Source: Hufsiella ginkgonis (GTDB lineage: Bacteria; Bacteroidota; Bacteroidia; Sphingobacteriales; Sphingobacteriaceae). From it: a stretch of DNA of 64,000 nt. Below the pieces are notes generated by a model. It did not search any database. It was not told the origin of the DNA and saw nothing but the letters and a program-made list of their open reading frames with translations. The DNA lies in the NCBI RefSeq assembly GCF_009834915.1, contig NZ_WVHS01000005.1:310001-374000 (forward strand). Reading direction: 5' to 3'. The stretch's first letter is position 1. Every line of letters begins with the position of its first letter. A program made the translations under genes and the position numbers. This document shows positions 46,259-54,542 of the stretch, piece by piece.

Positions 46259-47788
46259 TTAAAGCGCATCGACGGGGATAAGCCTGATAGTGTTCATATT
46301 TATTTTGTACTGGTTGGACGACTGCGGGCTGAAGGAAGCGCAAACGATGGCGAGTTTGACGGGTCCGTTAGCCGCAACGCTGATGTTTCCCAGCTCTACA
46401 TCGATGCTGATGTTCGACTGGATGGTATATAGCCCCGAAAGGTTGATCCCCTGCTTTAGCGCCTGCGTGCCGTAAAAGGTATTGATCACGCTTCCGCCGG
46501 CGTTGATGGGCACGGTGCGCAGCACCACCTTGTAAAGTCCGCTGGTAACCAGCGGGATGGTGTATTCGATCTTACCGCCGAAATTGCCGAAATCGAACTG
46601 GCTGAACCGGTCGAAAACATCGTTCACCCCAGCGTTGGTAAAGGCATTGGTTGTTTTTGCGCCCAGTGTAGGCGTAAAGGGATAGATGAGCGGAAACCTC
46701 GGATCATACATAAAAGTTTTGCGGTAAACCGAACCGGGCAGGGTTACATCATTAATTAAATAGTACTTGCCGTTACTCGCAGTACCGGAAGACTGCACCT
46801 GGGCAGATGAAACCGTAAACTGGTTACCGCTTCTGCTGGTGAATGAGGCCGTTCCGGAGACCGGCGAGGTGAGCAATCCTTTGAAGGCGATGTTGCGGAA
46901 GAGGTAATCCAGTACAATGAGCGAGTCGCCGCGGTATTCGGCGTTCTGGCGGAAGTAATAATCGCCAACCGTCACTTCCGGATGTGCGCCGGTGATCCGG
47001 GGAATGACCCACGCCTGGTTGTTAAGCCTGGCGGCGAGCATACGGTCCCATACTTTAAGTATGACTTCGTTGGTAGGGATGAAGAAGGTGGACTCTTCGC
47101 TCTCGTCGAGCATCTTCGTCAAGTTCACGTATTCCGAGTTCTCGAGGTACTTGTAGGGTGTTTTGTAGATGGGCACACCTACCGAATCATACTTGAGAAT
47201 AATGTTATTCACCGGGTCGAACGTCCTGGTGTAGCTGGCTTGTATGTAACTGTAAAACAGCGAGGTATTGGGATTCCCGGCGATCACGTCATACAACGTA
47301 GGAGAAGCCGTGATCGCCGCGGCGGCTTTAAATGCCAACCCGTTAACGGCTTGCGTCCCGGCGCCGGTTATGGCAATGTTATTGGCAGTGATGTTGCCCC
47401 CGGCCTCTGCAAACCGCACGTATTTACCAGAAAGTGCAGGGATACGCATCCCGTTAAGGGTTTCTCTCCGCATGGCGGAAGGGAAAATGTGCATCCCGAT
47501 CAGTTTCCTGAGGGCGGGCGTCCTGGCGCTGGTATCGATACCTGTAAAGCCGCCGTTCCTGACGGCAAACACCGTAAACAAGTCTTTTCGCGAAAGCACG
47601 GAATCATAGCCTGTCTTTTTTAACAAGCCCACGAACTGGGTAAGCTCGGGATCGGTCTTCAGGAGATCAAGCAAGGTCCCTGAAGCCAGGTAGGCGGGCT
47701 TTTCGTCGTAAAGGTCCCATTTCTTATTACATGACCATAGGGCCAGGAAGGAAAACAGGGCCAGAACCGTTAATTTAATAGTCTTCAT
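46259..47788 (-). CDS. Fasciclin (FAS1) domain lipoprotein with extra C-terminal domain (third FAS1 gene)
   Basis: 509 residues. Lipobox L-A-L-W-S-C-N with Cys near 20. A FAS1-like region (about 40-200) contains L-L-K-T-D-P-E-L-T-Q-F, F-T-V-F-A-V-R-N-G-G-F; a second, more divergent one (about 200-350) contains S-T-F-F-I-P-T-N-E-V-I. The C-terminal 130 residues (I-E-Y-T-I-P-L-V-T-S-G-L-Y-K-V) form a beta-sandwich like those of carbohydrate-binding modules. FAS1 domains mediate adhesion. Standing immediately before SusC, this protein could be a surface substrate-binding accessory in place of SusE/F (inference). Confidence 0.82.
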   Translation of the reverse strand: MKTIKLTVLALFSFLALWSCNKKWDLYDEKPAYLASGTLLDLLKTDPELTQFVGLLKKTGYDSVLSRKDLFTVFAVRNGGFTGIDTSARTPALRKLIGMHIFPSAMRRETLNGMRIPALSGKYVRFAEAGGNITANNIAITGAGTQAVNGLAFKAAAAITASPTLYDVIAGNPNTSLFYSYIQASYTRTFDPVNNIILKYDSVGVPIYKTPYKYLENSEYVNLTKMLDESEESTFFIPTNEVILKVWDRMLAARLNNQAWVIPRITGAHPEVTVGDYYFRQNAEYRGDSLIVLDYLFRNIAFKGLLTSPVSGTASFTSRSGNQFTVSSAQVQSSGTASNGKYYLINDVTLPGSVYRKTFMYDPRFPLIYPFTPTLGAKTTNAFTNAGVNDVFDRFSQFDFGNFGGKIEYTIPLVTSGLYKVVLRTVPINAGGSVINTFYGTQALKQGINLSGLYTIQSNISIDVELGNISVAANGPVKLAIVCASFSPQSSNQYKINMNTIRLIPVDAL

Positions 47789-47841
47789 TTAGCTGGTTTT
47801 TTCATTTAAATAATTTGTTCTTTAACGGCAGTGAAGCGATC

Positions 47842-47878
47842 ATAAGCTGTTATTCATCTCTTCTAAGCGGCAGCTTAT
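47842..47878 (-). repeat. Intercistronic hairpin and conserved leader, copy B
   Basis: ATAAGCTG (47842-47849) pairs with CAGCTTAT (47871-47878). With the flanking TTCATTTAAATAATTTG segment (47801-47817) and TTTAACGGCAGTGAAGC this makes an element closely matched at 51168-51246 and partly at 13938-13999. It fills the gap between two FAS1 genes. Confidence 0.55.
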
Positions 47879-47925
47879 AACGGTTTCGTTTCCTTAATTT
47901 TGTTTGAAGGTGGTTATCGTCATGA

Positions 47926-49587
47926 TCAGTTTACGGGCACCAGCTCAACACTATACCACCAGATCTGGGTATTGGTTCCTGCGAGCCCGTCAATACGAAG
48001 TACGTGGCTGCTGGTCTGGTTAAGCGTTACCTTGCCTATATATCTTCTAAACTGGAAATCGCCATACTGAGTCGTCACACCCGGGGGCGTTGGGCCGACC
48101 GTGGATCCGCCAATGGCGTCGTTGCTGTCGGTAAGGTTGAGGGTTACTACGTCGCCCAGTTGCTGGCCATCCCATTTAAACGAGGCATAGGAAGCGTTTG
48201 CGGGGTTGTTGCGCCGGTAACCGCTGTAATTTACGATCACGTTATACGTCCCTTTAAACACCAGCGGTGTGGTTACCTCGTAATAATAGCCTTGTGTAGC
48301 GCCGGTAAGATAAACGGCATAATCACCCGCCCATTCGGCCCTTGCAGGCACGGACGGGGTACCTACCGGGTATCCCCATTTGAGCCACCAAATGATGGAT
48401 TGCCCGGCAGGATCTGCGCCCAGCTTAGGGAACTCGGTAATGAAATTACTGAGCAGGCCGGTTTTAAGCTTAAGGGAACGATCTTCCAGCGATCCGGCGA
48501 ACGGCTGTATTACGGTTACCGGCCGTACTTTATACAGGCTCATCACCGAAGTGATAGAATGCAGCACGCCATTCTGCGTAATGTTATTGCTGTTAGCGAG
48601 GTCGATGCCCACCTGTACGTCGGCGCCGGTTACTTCATCCGCGTGTTTATTGATCGAGATCCCCTTGCTGCTGCCAAAGATCAGGTAATTGCCGGCACTG
48701 AAGCTTTCCTTATAGGTGTCGCTAAACTCAGAGACAAAATACTTCTGGTTCAGCGCGTGGAAACGCACGAAGAGGTTAAGCGAATCAGCAAGACTGGTGT
48801 AATTTTTTGTGGTTTTATAGGTGTTCGAATATTTTTTTGCGAGATCGTCGAACGAATTGATCCCTGCTTTTTTCAGCACGTCATTTGTTTCCAGGAAAAT
48901 GGTGCGCCATTTTACCACCGGTTTGCCGTAACGTACGTCGGCAGGATCGGTATCGATCTTTTTGAGAATATCGTCGGCGTTGCCGGTTTTCTCGAAAGCT
49001 TCTAGCATGATCGAATACCTCGCCTGCGATTTCAGCCAGCCGTACAGGGTTACCGCGGGTGGGTCGAGCACGTCATTTACTTCGTGGATGAAGCCGTTGC
49101 TGTTCAGTACGTCTAACGTGCCCAGCGTTACCGCGTCGTTCAACTTGGTTTGGGCGATGCCCGCAGAAATATCGAACTTAATAAAGTTGCCGTTAATGGT
49201 TGAAGTAGGCAGCGTGCCCATTACAAAATTGGCAGAACCGTACTGCTCGTTATAGATATGGTACTGGAGCAGGTTTTTCAGGGTATCGGGTTTCAGCTCA
49301 GACACATCGGCTACGTTTTTACGCTTCAGGTATTTCTTGAACGCTTCGTCGTTGGGAGCGAATAAGGTCATCGAGCCATAAATGCTGAGCGGTTCCGAGA
49401 GCCTGGTAATCTCCAGCGCTTTCACCAGGATCGAGTATTTCGGGTTTTCTTTCAGGTAATTGAGGATCGTTTTACTGTTCTTTTCGAGCGTTTGACCCGT
49501 ATCCAGCCTGTATTCTTCGCATGAAATAAACAGTATTACTGCCATGCTAAGCAAAAAGGCTTTAATTATGTTAACTGGCTTCATCAT
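47926..49587 (-). CDS. Fasciclin (FAS1) domain lipoprotein with C-terminal beta-sandwich (second FAS1 gene)
   Basis: 553 residues. Lipobox V-I-L-F-I-S-C-E with Cys near 23. Two FAS1 domains: about 40-180 (I-L-N-Y-L-K-E-N-P-K-Y-S, M-T-L-F-A-P-N-D-E-A-F, F-I-H-E-V-N-D-V-L) and about 185-350 (L-Y-G-W-L-K-S-Q-A-R-Y-S, V-L-H-S-I-T-S-V-M). The C-terminal part (about 400-553) is a Tyr/Trp-rich beta-sandwich (Y-N-V-I-V-N-Y-S-G-Y, I-W-W-Y-S-V-E-L) like carbohydrate-binding modules. It follows SusD1 by 16 bp and probably belongs to the same transcript. Surface attachment or glycan binding is the likely role. Confidence 0.85.
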   Translation of the reverse strand: MMKPVNIIKAFLLSMAVILFISCEEYRLDTGQTLEKNSKTILNYLKENPKYSILVKALEITRLSEPLSIYGSMTLFAPNDEAFKKYLKRKNVADVSELKPDTLKNLLQYHIYNEQYGSANFVMGTLPTSTINGNFIKFDISAGIAQTKLNDAVTLGTLDVLNSNGFIHEVNDVLDPPAVTLYGWLKSQARYSIMLEAFEKTGNADDILKKIDTDPADVRYGKPVVKWRTIFLETNDVLKKAGINSFDDLAKKYSNTYKTTKNYTSLADSLNLFVRFHALNQKYFVSEFSDTYKESFSAGNYLIFGSSKGISINKHADEVTGADVQVGIDLANSNNITQNGVLHSITSVMSLYKVRPVTVIQPFAGSLEDRSLKLKTGLLSNFITEFPKLGADPAGQSIIWWLKWGYPVGTPSVPARAEWAGDYAVYLTGATQGYYYEVTTPLVFKGTYNVIVNYSGYRRNNPANASYASFKWDGQQLGDVVTLNLTDSNDAIGGSTVGPTPPGVTTQYGDFQFRRYIGKVTLNQTSSHVLRIDGLAGTNTQIWWYSVELVPVN

Positions 49588-49603
49588 TGTTCAGTGTGTT
49601 TAA

Positions 49604-51172
49604 TTATTTATAATATGGGTTTTGAACAAGCGCCGTATTGTTGGTAAGCTCATCGGTATTAAATGGCAGGTACCAGCTTTCGGGGTTGCTTATTCTCGGG
49701 CTGATCTTTAACTGGTCGGTACCGCTCAGCGAGTTCAGGATGGTTTGCACCAGGAAATCTTTACGGGCGAACTTATCGCGGGAAGCAAAACGCACCAGGT
49801 CGAACCAGCGCTTACCTTCGCCTATGAACTCGCGTCCGCGTTCATCTAACAGCAACTGGTCCATCTCTTCCGTAGAAGTAGTGGAGGCTTCGGGAAAGAG
49901 GCTTTTCAGCGGGTAAACGCGCTGCCGCAGGTCATTGATCAGCTCGCAGCCTTCTTTAAGTTTTGCTGCGTCATTGGGATAGCGGTGAGCCAGGGCTTCC
50001 GCTTCCATCAGGTAAACTTCGGCGAGGCGGTAATAGATCCAGCGCGAATTGTTATTCTGGTATTTCTGCAGCAGCCGGGTAGTGGAATTAAACCCGGTAT
50101 TGGCATTTACCGTGCCGGCGCGGACATCCACCAGCGGTGTGATCTGGAACAACAGGTCGGCTCTCGGGGAAACCACCCATAACTGGTTTGATCCTTTGAA
50201 CCATCCTTCCATGCTGCTCGACTGGTTATTCAGCGTATTGTTGGTGAACTGTTCGAAAATAGACTCCGGCGTGTTCCCGGTATTGAATATGCTGGTGTAC
50301 AGGCTCAGTGGTAAAATAAAATAACGGCCCGATTCTCTTACCGCTTTGCAGTTCTCGATCACTTTATCATACATCGCGTTGGCTGAAGCGGAATTGTCTG
50401 CCAGGGCTGCCTGCCACAGGTACACATCGGCGAGGGTGGTCATGGCGGTATATTTAGTGGCTCTCACCCTTGGGTATAAAGCGCTTTCGTACCACTCGGG
50501 CAACGTCTCTTTGGCCTTTACCAGGTCTTTTACGATCTGGTCGAGGATCTCTTTACCGGCCGCTTTAGGAACATTGAACTCCTGGTCGTCCTTCTCGTAA
50601 GGGTCGAGCACCAGGGGAACATCCCTGAAAGCCCTCGTTAACCAGAAATAGCAGAACGCCCGCGCAAAATATGCCTCTCCAACCAGCTGGTCCGATTCTG
50701 CCTGGGTGAAGTTAGGATCCTTTGCCACCACGTCGGGAACATGTTTAATGGCCAGGTTAGCCTGGTTAATGATCTTATAAAAAGCGCCGTACCGGGTGGT
50801 GGCGTCGCCGGGAGCTACGAGGTAACTATCTACGTTCTCCTTGGTAAGCTGCGCCGCAGGCATCTTGGTGGGGTTGGTAGCCAGGATCTCGCCCCGTACC
50901 TCGCCCCAGTAAATGTAGGCTTCCTGCGGGGTCAGGAAGGTGTTCGACAGGTTATTGGCATTGGTAGCGCCTATTGCCCAGTTAATATTGGTGCAGCTTA
51001 AATTGGCGTAGATTCCCGCAATGGCGCCTACGGCCTGGCTTTCGGTCCGCCAGAAGTCGCCGGAGATGATCACACCCTGGGGCTCGGCATCTACCAGCTT
51101 ATCGCAGGAGGTGGTCCCCAGGCAAAAGACCAGCAACGCGGCTGAAAATATCTGTAAGTTTCTTGTTTTCAT
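49604..51172 (-). CDS. SusD/RagB family outer-membrane lipoprotein (first pair)
   Basis: 522 residues. Lipobox F-C-L-G-T-T-S-C-D with Cys near 23. SusD marks: P-Q-G-V-I-I-S-G-D-F-W near 33, G-E-A-Y-F-A-R-A-F-C-Y-F-W-L near 165, and C-terminal L-L-D-E-R-G-R-E-F-I-G-E-G-K-R-W-F-D-L-V-R, a textbook family signature, plus S-W-Y-L-P-F. Partner of the SusC gene 110 bp upstream; that gap holds a hairpin (51207-51246) that could set the SusC:SusD ratio. Confidence 0.95.
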   Translation of the reverse strand: MKTRNLQIFSAALLVFCLGTTSCDKLVDAEPQGVIISGDFWRTESQAVGAIAGIYANLSCTNINWAIGATNANNLSNTFLTPQEAYIYWGEVRGEILATNPTKMPAAQLTKENVDSYLVAPGDATTRYGAFYKIINQANLAIKHVPDVVAKDPNFTQAESDQLVGEAYFARAFCYFWLTRAFRDVPLVLDPYEKDDQEFNVPKAAGKEILDQIVKDLVKAKETLPEWYESALYPRVRATKYTAMTTLADVYLWQAALADNSASANAMYDKVIENCKAVRESGRYFILPLSLYTSIFNTGNTPESIFEQFTNNTLNNQSSSMEGWFKGSNQLWVVSPRADLLFQITPLVDVRAGTVNANTGFNSTTRLLQKYQNNNSRWIYYRLAEVYLMEAEALAHRYPNDAAKLKEGCELINDLRQRVYPLKSLFPEASTTSTEEMDQLLLDERGREFIGEGKRWFDLVRFASRDKFARKDFLVQTILNSLSGTDQLKISPRISNPESWYLPFNTDELTNNTALVQNPYYK

Positions 51173-51206
51173 TTGAATAATTTGTTTTTAATGGCAATGA
51201 AGCTGC

Positions 51207-51246
51207 GATAAGCTTTTATCATCTTGTTTTGCGGCGGCAGCTTATC
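51207..51246 (-). repeat. Intercistronic hairpin and conserved leader, copy C
   Basis: GATAAGCT (51207-51214) pairs with AGCTTATC (51239-51246). It lies in the SusC-SusD gap and is followed on the minus strand by the conserved AGCTTCATTGCCATTAAAAA and CAAATTATTCAAATG, the last three bases being the SusD start codon. Confidence 0.55.
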
Positions 51247-51282
51247 GGGGTTCATATAATCGGTTGAGTTTCAAAATGCCTC

Positions 51283-54200
51283 TTAAAAAGCTATGCGCAT
51301 CCCCAGGTTGTAAGTGATCGGGTTAGGTGTATAGGCATTGTCGACACCGAATACAAATGGATCGTTACGGTTATTTATGCTCGGATCCATTCCCGAGTAA
51401 TGCGTAAGTGTGAAAACATTGCTGATGGTAAAGGAAAAATCAGCCTGTTTTACCCGCAGCTTCTGTAACTGGTTGGCCGGCATTTTATACGACAGGATCA
51501 GCTGGTTACACTTCAGGAAGGAGGCATCTTCTATATAGCGGTCGCTGCCTACAAAATTATGTCCGCCGCCATACAATGCTCTCGGCATATCGGTTACATC
51601 TCCTTGTTTTCTCCAGCGGCTCAGTACGGCGGTGCTTTGGTTGTAATTGTCGTACATGCTGGTGGTGGTCATGCGGGCATAGTTTTGCAGGTCAAATCCC
51701 TGCTGGAAGTTGAACACGCCAAAAATCTCCCAACGCCTGTTGTAATTAAGACGCAGCATAAACCCGCCAAAAAACTTAGGGGTGGCGTTCCCGATGGCGG
51801 TTACGTCCTGTCGGTTGATCACACCATCGTGGTTAAGGTCCGCGTAGCGCGCATCTCCGCCGGTAAAGGCTTCGCCGGTGGAGGTTAACCAGCGCACGGG
51901 GATCTTCTGCCCGTTAAAATCGGTAATAAAGTTTCCGCTGGCGTCTTTGGCGAAGGCGTCTTCATCCCTGGAGTAAACGCCTTCATATTTTAAGCCGTAA
52001 AAGGTGCCGAGCGGGTTACCTACGCTTACCAGCGACATGAAGCTCCTGTTGTCGAAAACGTTATTCCTGATAACCGGCAGGTTATTAGGCAGCGAGAGTA
52101 TCTTGGTCTGCGTAGTCGAGATGTTGAAGGAAGTGGTCATCCGCCATTTTTTGGTAGATACCGGTATCCCGCTTACTTCGCCCTCCCATATGTTAGCGCC
52201 CAGATCGCCGTAATTGGCGGCGGAGGTTTGGAAACCGGTAGTGGTAGGCAGGTTCCGGGTGAGGATCATGTCCTTGGTTTTGCTTTTGCTGAAGTCCGTT
52301 ACGAAGCTTAAGCGCCCTTTAAACAGGGAGAGGTTCATCCCTACGTTGGTAGAGATCGCCTTTTCCCAACGCAGATCAGACAGCTCCATATTAAGCGGGC
52401 TCACGCCTTGGATATCAGCGAAAGGAGAGGCGGCGGTGAAAGCCAGGTCGGTATACCTTACCACGTTGGTGCTTGGCGCGCGGCCGGTGATACCCCAGCT
52501 GAAACGAAACTTGAGATCGTCGAGCCATTTGTATTTTCCCTTAATAAACGGCTCGGAGGAGGGTCTCCAGAAAGCAGAAACCGCCGGGAAGGTACCGAAG
52601 CGGTGATTACTTCCGAATATAGAATTGCCCTGCCGGGTAAGCACCCCCTGCACGGAATAGCGGTCGTCGAAAATATAGGCCAGCTGCCCGGTAAGCACCA
52701 GGTCGCGGGATAAGATCACCGACGACCTCATCGACGTGTTCACATCGGTAGCATATGGCGACGTTAAGAACTCCGAAGGGGTATTAGATCCATCGAAACT
52801 TAATCCTTTGGTATTTTCATTGGTATACCTGGTGAAGACACCTCCCTGCAGGCTTTGTTTATTTCCCAGGCCCTGTACCGTATAGATAAAGTCGTTTTTA
52901 ACGAAGAGTTTCGAGTAATTCTGGGGAACGAAGTTAGAGGCGTTCTCAGAGCCGTTGGCCAGCAGGCGAAAGTTGTTCACCCGGTAAAATTCTACGCCCG
53001 AAGCGCTGAGCGGTAAAAACCTGTCTACCCTGCTGCCTTCGTAGGCATTGTTGATGTTACTGTTGAACTGGAAACCCTTGAACGGGCTAAACCGGACATT
53101 CACGGTAGCGTCCAAACGGTTCGACCGGGTGGTATTGAGGCTGTTGTTGATAACCGCCACCGGGTTTCGCACGCCGTTCTGGTAAGTACCATTAGCCGGG
53201 TTAAAGTAGGTGGAGAGGTTGTTGCCGAACTCGTCCTGTGTAAAAATCGGGAGCACCGGCGCTTTGTTGAGCGCAATGATGCCTAAGTTATTATCGTAGC
53301 TGGCTTTCCTCTGCTGGTCTGAATAAGCAAAGTCACTCGCGAACTTCAGCTTATCCGATATTTTGTAGTCGAAATTGAAGCGACCATTCATCTTTTTTAA
53401 TTCGGAACCGATAATCGGCCCTTTGTCGTCGAGAAAGCCGACGCTTATCACATACTTAGCGGCTTCACCACCGCCCGAGATCTGTGCGGAATAATCCTGT
53501 TTAAACCCGTTTTCATTGATCTGGTCGAGCCAGGAGGTATTGTTATTGTAATTCTCGTAATCGATCGCGCCCTTCTCGAGGAAGAGGTATCGTACTTCGT
53601 TACTTGTAAGATCAATGCCGGTAGTGCCGTAACGGTTCTGGTAAGCCTCCAGCATCATGGTTTTATACTGGTCGCCATTTAACATCGGCAACGGAGTTTG
53701 AGGAAGCTTGACCATGAGGTTGGTGCTAACGGTGATCGTGGGCTTCAGGTTCGATCCGCGTTTGGTACGAATGGCGATGACCCCGTTGGCACCATCGGAA
53801 CCATACAACGCAGTTGCGGCGGCATCTTTCAGGATATCGATCGTGGCTATATCGGCTACAGAAATGCTTAGCAGTGCGCTGAGGCCTTCGGTTGTATTGA
53901 TGTCGGCGCCCTCAGGGGTAGTAAACGGAATATCGTCTACTACGATGAGGGGCTTAGAACCGAGGCCAAGCGAAGCGGCCCCCCGGATCTGGATGGACGA
54001 GCCCGAGCCGGGATCGCCGGAGTTCATAGAGATCAGCAGCCCCGAAACTTTTCCTTCCAGCACCTGGTCTACCGAGGTCGCCGGGATATCTTCCAGGTCC
54101 TTCATATCGATGGAAGAGATCGCTGCGGTTTGATCACGCTTATCGATATCCAGGAAGCCTCCTGAGTTACCCAGTTTTTTCTGGCGGGTAGTGATAGCGA

Positions 54201-54537
54201 TATCAGAGAGGGTAGTGGCGTCATCCGCCATGGTCACGTTAATAACGGCGGCACCCTTAATGGCCCTGGAGAGTGTACGGAGACCGATCTGGCTAAAACG
54301 AAGAGAATCTGCCTGGTCTGCCACTTTGATCTGGTACTCGCCGGCCTCGTTCGTCACCACCCCGTTCACCAGCCGACCGTCCTTGTTCCTCTCCGTCACG
54401 GTCACCCCCGGTAAGGGTAAACCTGTCGCTTTTTCGGTCACTTTCCCTCTTACCACCGAAGAAACGGACTGGGCGTACGATTGCACTGATGTACACATCA
54501 ATACGATCATTAATAAAAAATAAGCTCTTTTCAGCAT
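51283..54537 (-). CDS. SusC/RagA TonB-linked outer-membrane importer (first pair)
   Basis: 1084 residues. Signal peptide ends near S-Y-A-Q (about 23). A carboxypeptidase-regulatory-like domain (about 28-105; V-R-G-K-V-T-E-K-A-T-G-L-P-L-P-G-V-T-V) precedes the plug (about 140-250; I-P-A-T-S-V-D-Q-V-L-E-G-K-V-S-G-L, I-R-G-A-A-S-L, P-L-I-V-V-D-D-I-P) and a barrel ending Y-N-L-G-M-R-I-A-F. Sequence divergence from the second SusC is large in both plug and barrel, so the two systems likely take up different ligands. It lies 5 bp after the four-domain FAS1 gene. Confidence 0.95.
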   Translation of the reverse strand: MLKRAYFLLMIVLMCTSVQSYAQSVSSVVRGKVTEKATGLPLPGVTVTERNKDGRLVNGVVTNEAGEYQIKVADQADSLRFSQIGLRTLSRAIKGAAVINVTMADDATTLSDIAITTRQKKLGNSGGFLDIDKRDQTAAISSIDMKDLEDIPATSVDQVLEGKVSGLLISMNSGDPGSGSSIQIRGAASLGLGSKPLIVVDDIPFTTPEGADINTTEGLSALLSISVADIATIDILKDAAATALYGSDGANGVIAIRTKRGSNLKPTITVSTNLMVKLPQTPLPMLNGDQYKTMMLEAYQNRYGTTGIDLTSNEVRYLFLEKGAIDYENYNNNTSWLDQINENGFKQDYSAQISGGGEAAKYVISVGFLDDKGPIIGSELKKMNGRFNFDYKISDKLKFASDFAYSDQQRKASYDNNLGIIALNKAPVLPIFTQDEFGNNLSTYFNPANGTYQNGVRNPVAVINNSLNTTRSNRLDATVNVRFSPFKGFQFNSNINNAYEGSRVDRFLPLSASGVEFYRVNNFRLLANGSENASNFVPQNYSKLFVKNDFIYTVQGLGNKQSLQGGVFTRYTNENTKGLSFDGSNTPSEFLTSPYATDVNTSMRSSVILSRDLVLTGQLAYIFDDRYSVQGVLTRQGNSIFGSNHRFGTFPAVSAFWRPSSEPFIKGKYKWLDDLKFRFSWGITGRAPSTNVVRYTDLAFTAASPFADIQGVSPLNMELSDLRWEKAISTNVGMNLSLFKGRLSFVTDFSKSKTKDMILTRNLPTTTGFQTSAANYGDLGANIWEGEVSGIPVSTKKWRMTTSFNISTTQTKILSLPNNLPVIRNNVFDNRSFMSLVSVGNPLGTFYGLKYEGVYSRDEDAFAKDASGNFITDFNGQKIPVRWLTSTGEAFTGGDARYADLNHDGVINRQDVTAIGNATPKFFGGFMLRLNYNRRWEIFGVFNFQQGFDLQNYARMTTTSMYDNYNQSTAVLSRWRKQGDVTDMPRALYGGGHNFVGSDRYIEDASFLKCNQLILSYKMPANQLQKLRVKQADFSFTISNVFTLTHYSGMDPSINNRNDPFVFGVDNAYTPNPITYNLGMRIAF

Positions 54538-54542
54538 TGTTA

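Noticed and set aside
48004-49005. 333-codon plus-strand ORF opposite a FAS1 gene
   Set aside because: Antisense shadow; the minus-strand protein has a lipobox and FAS1 motifs.
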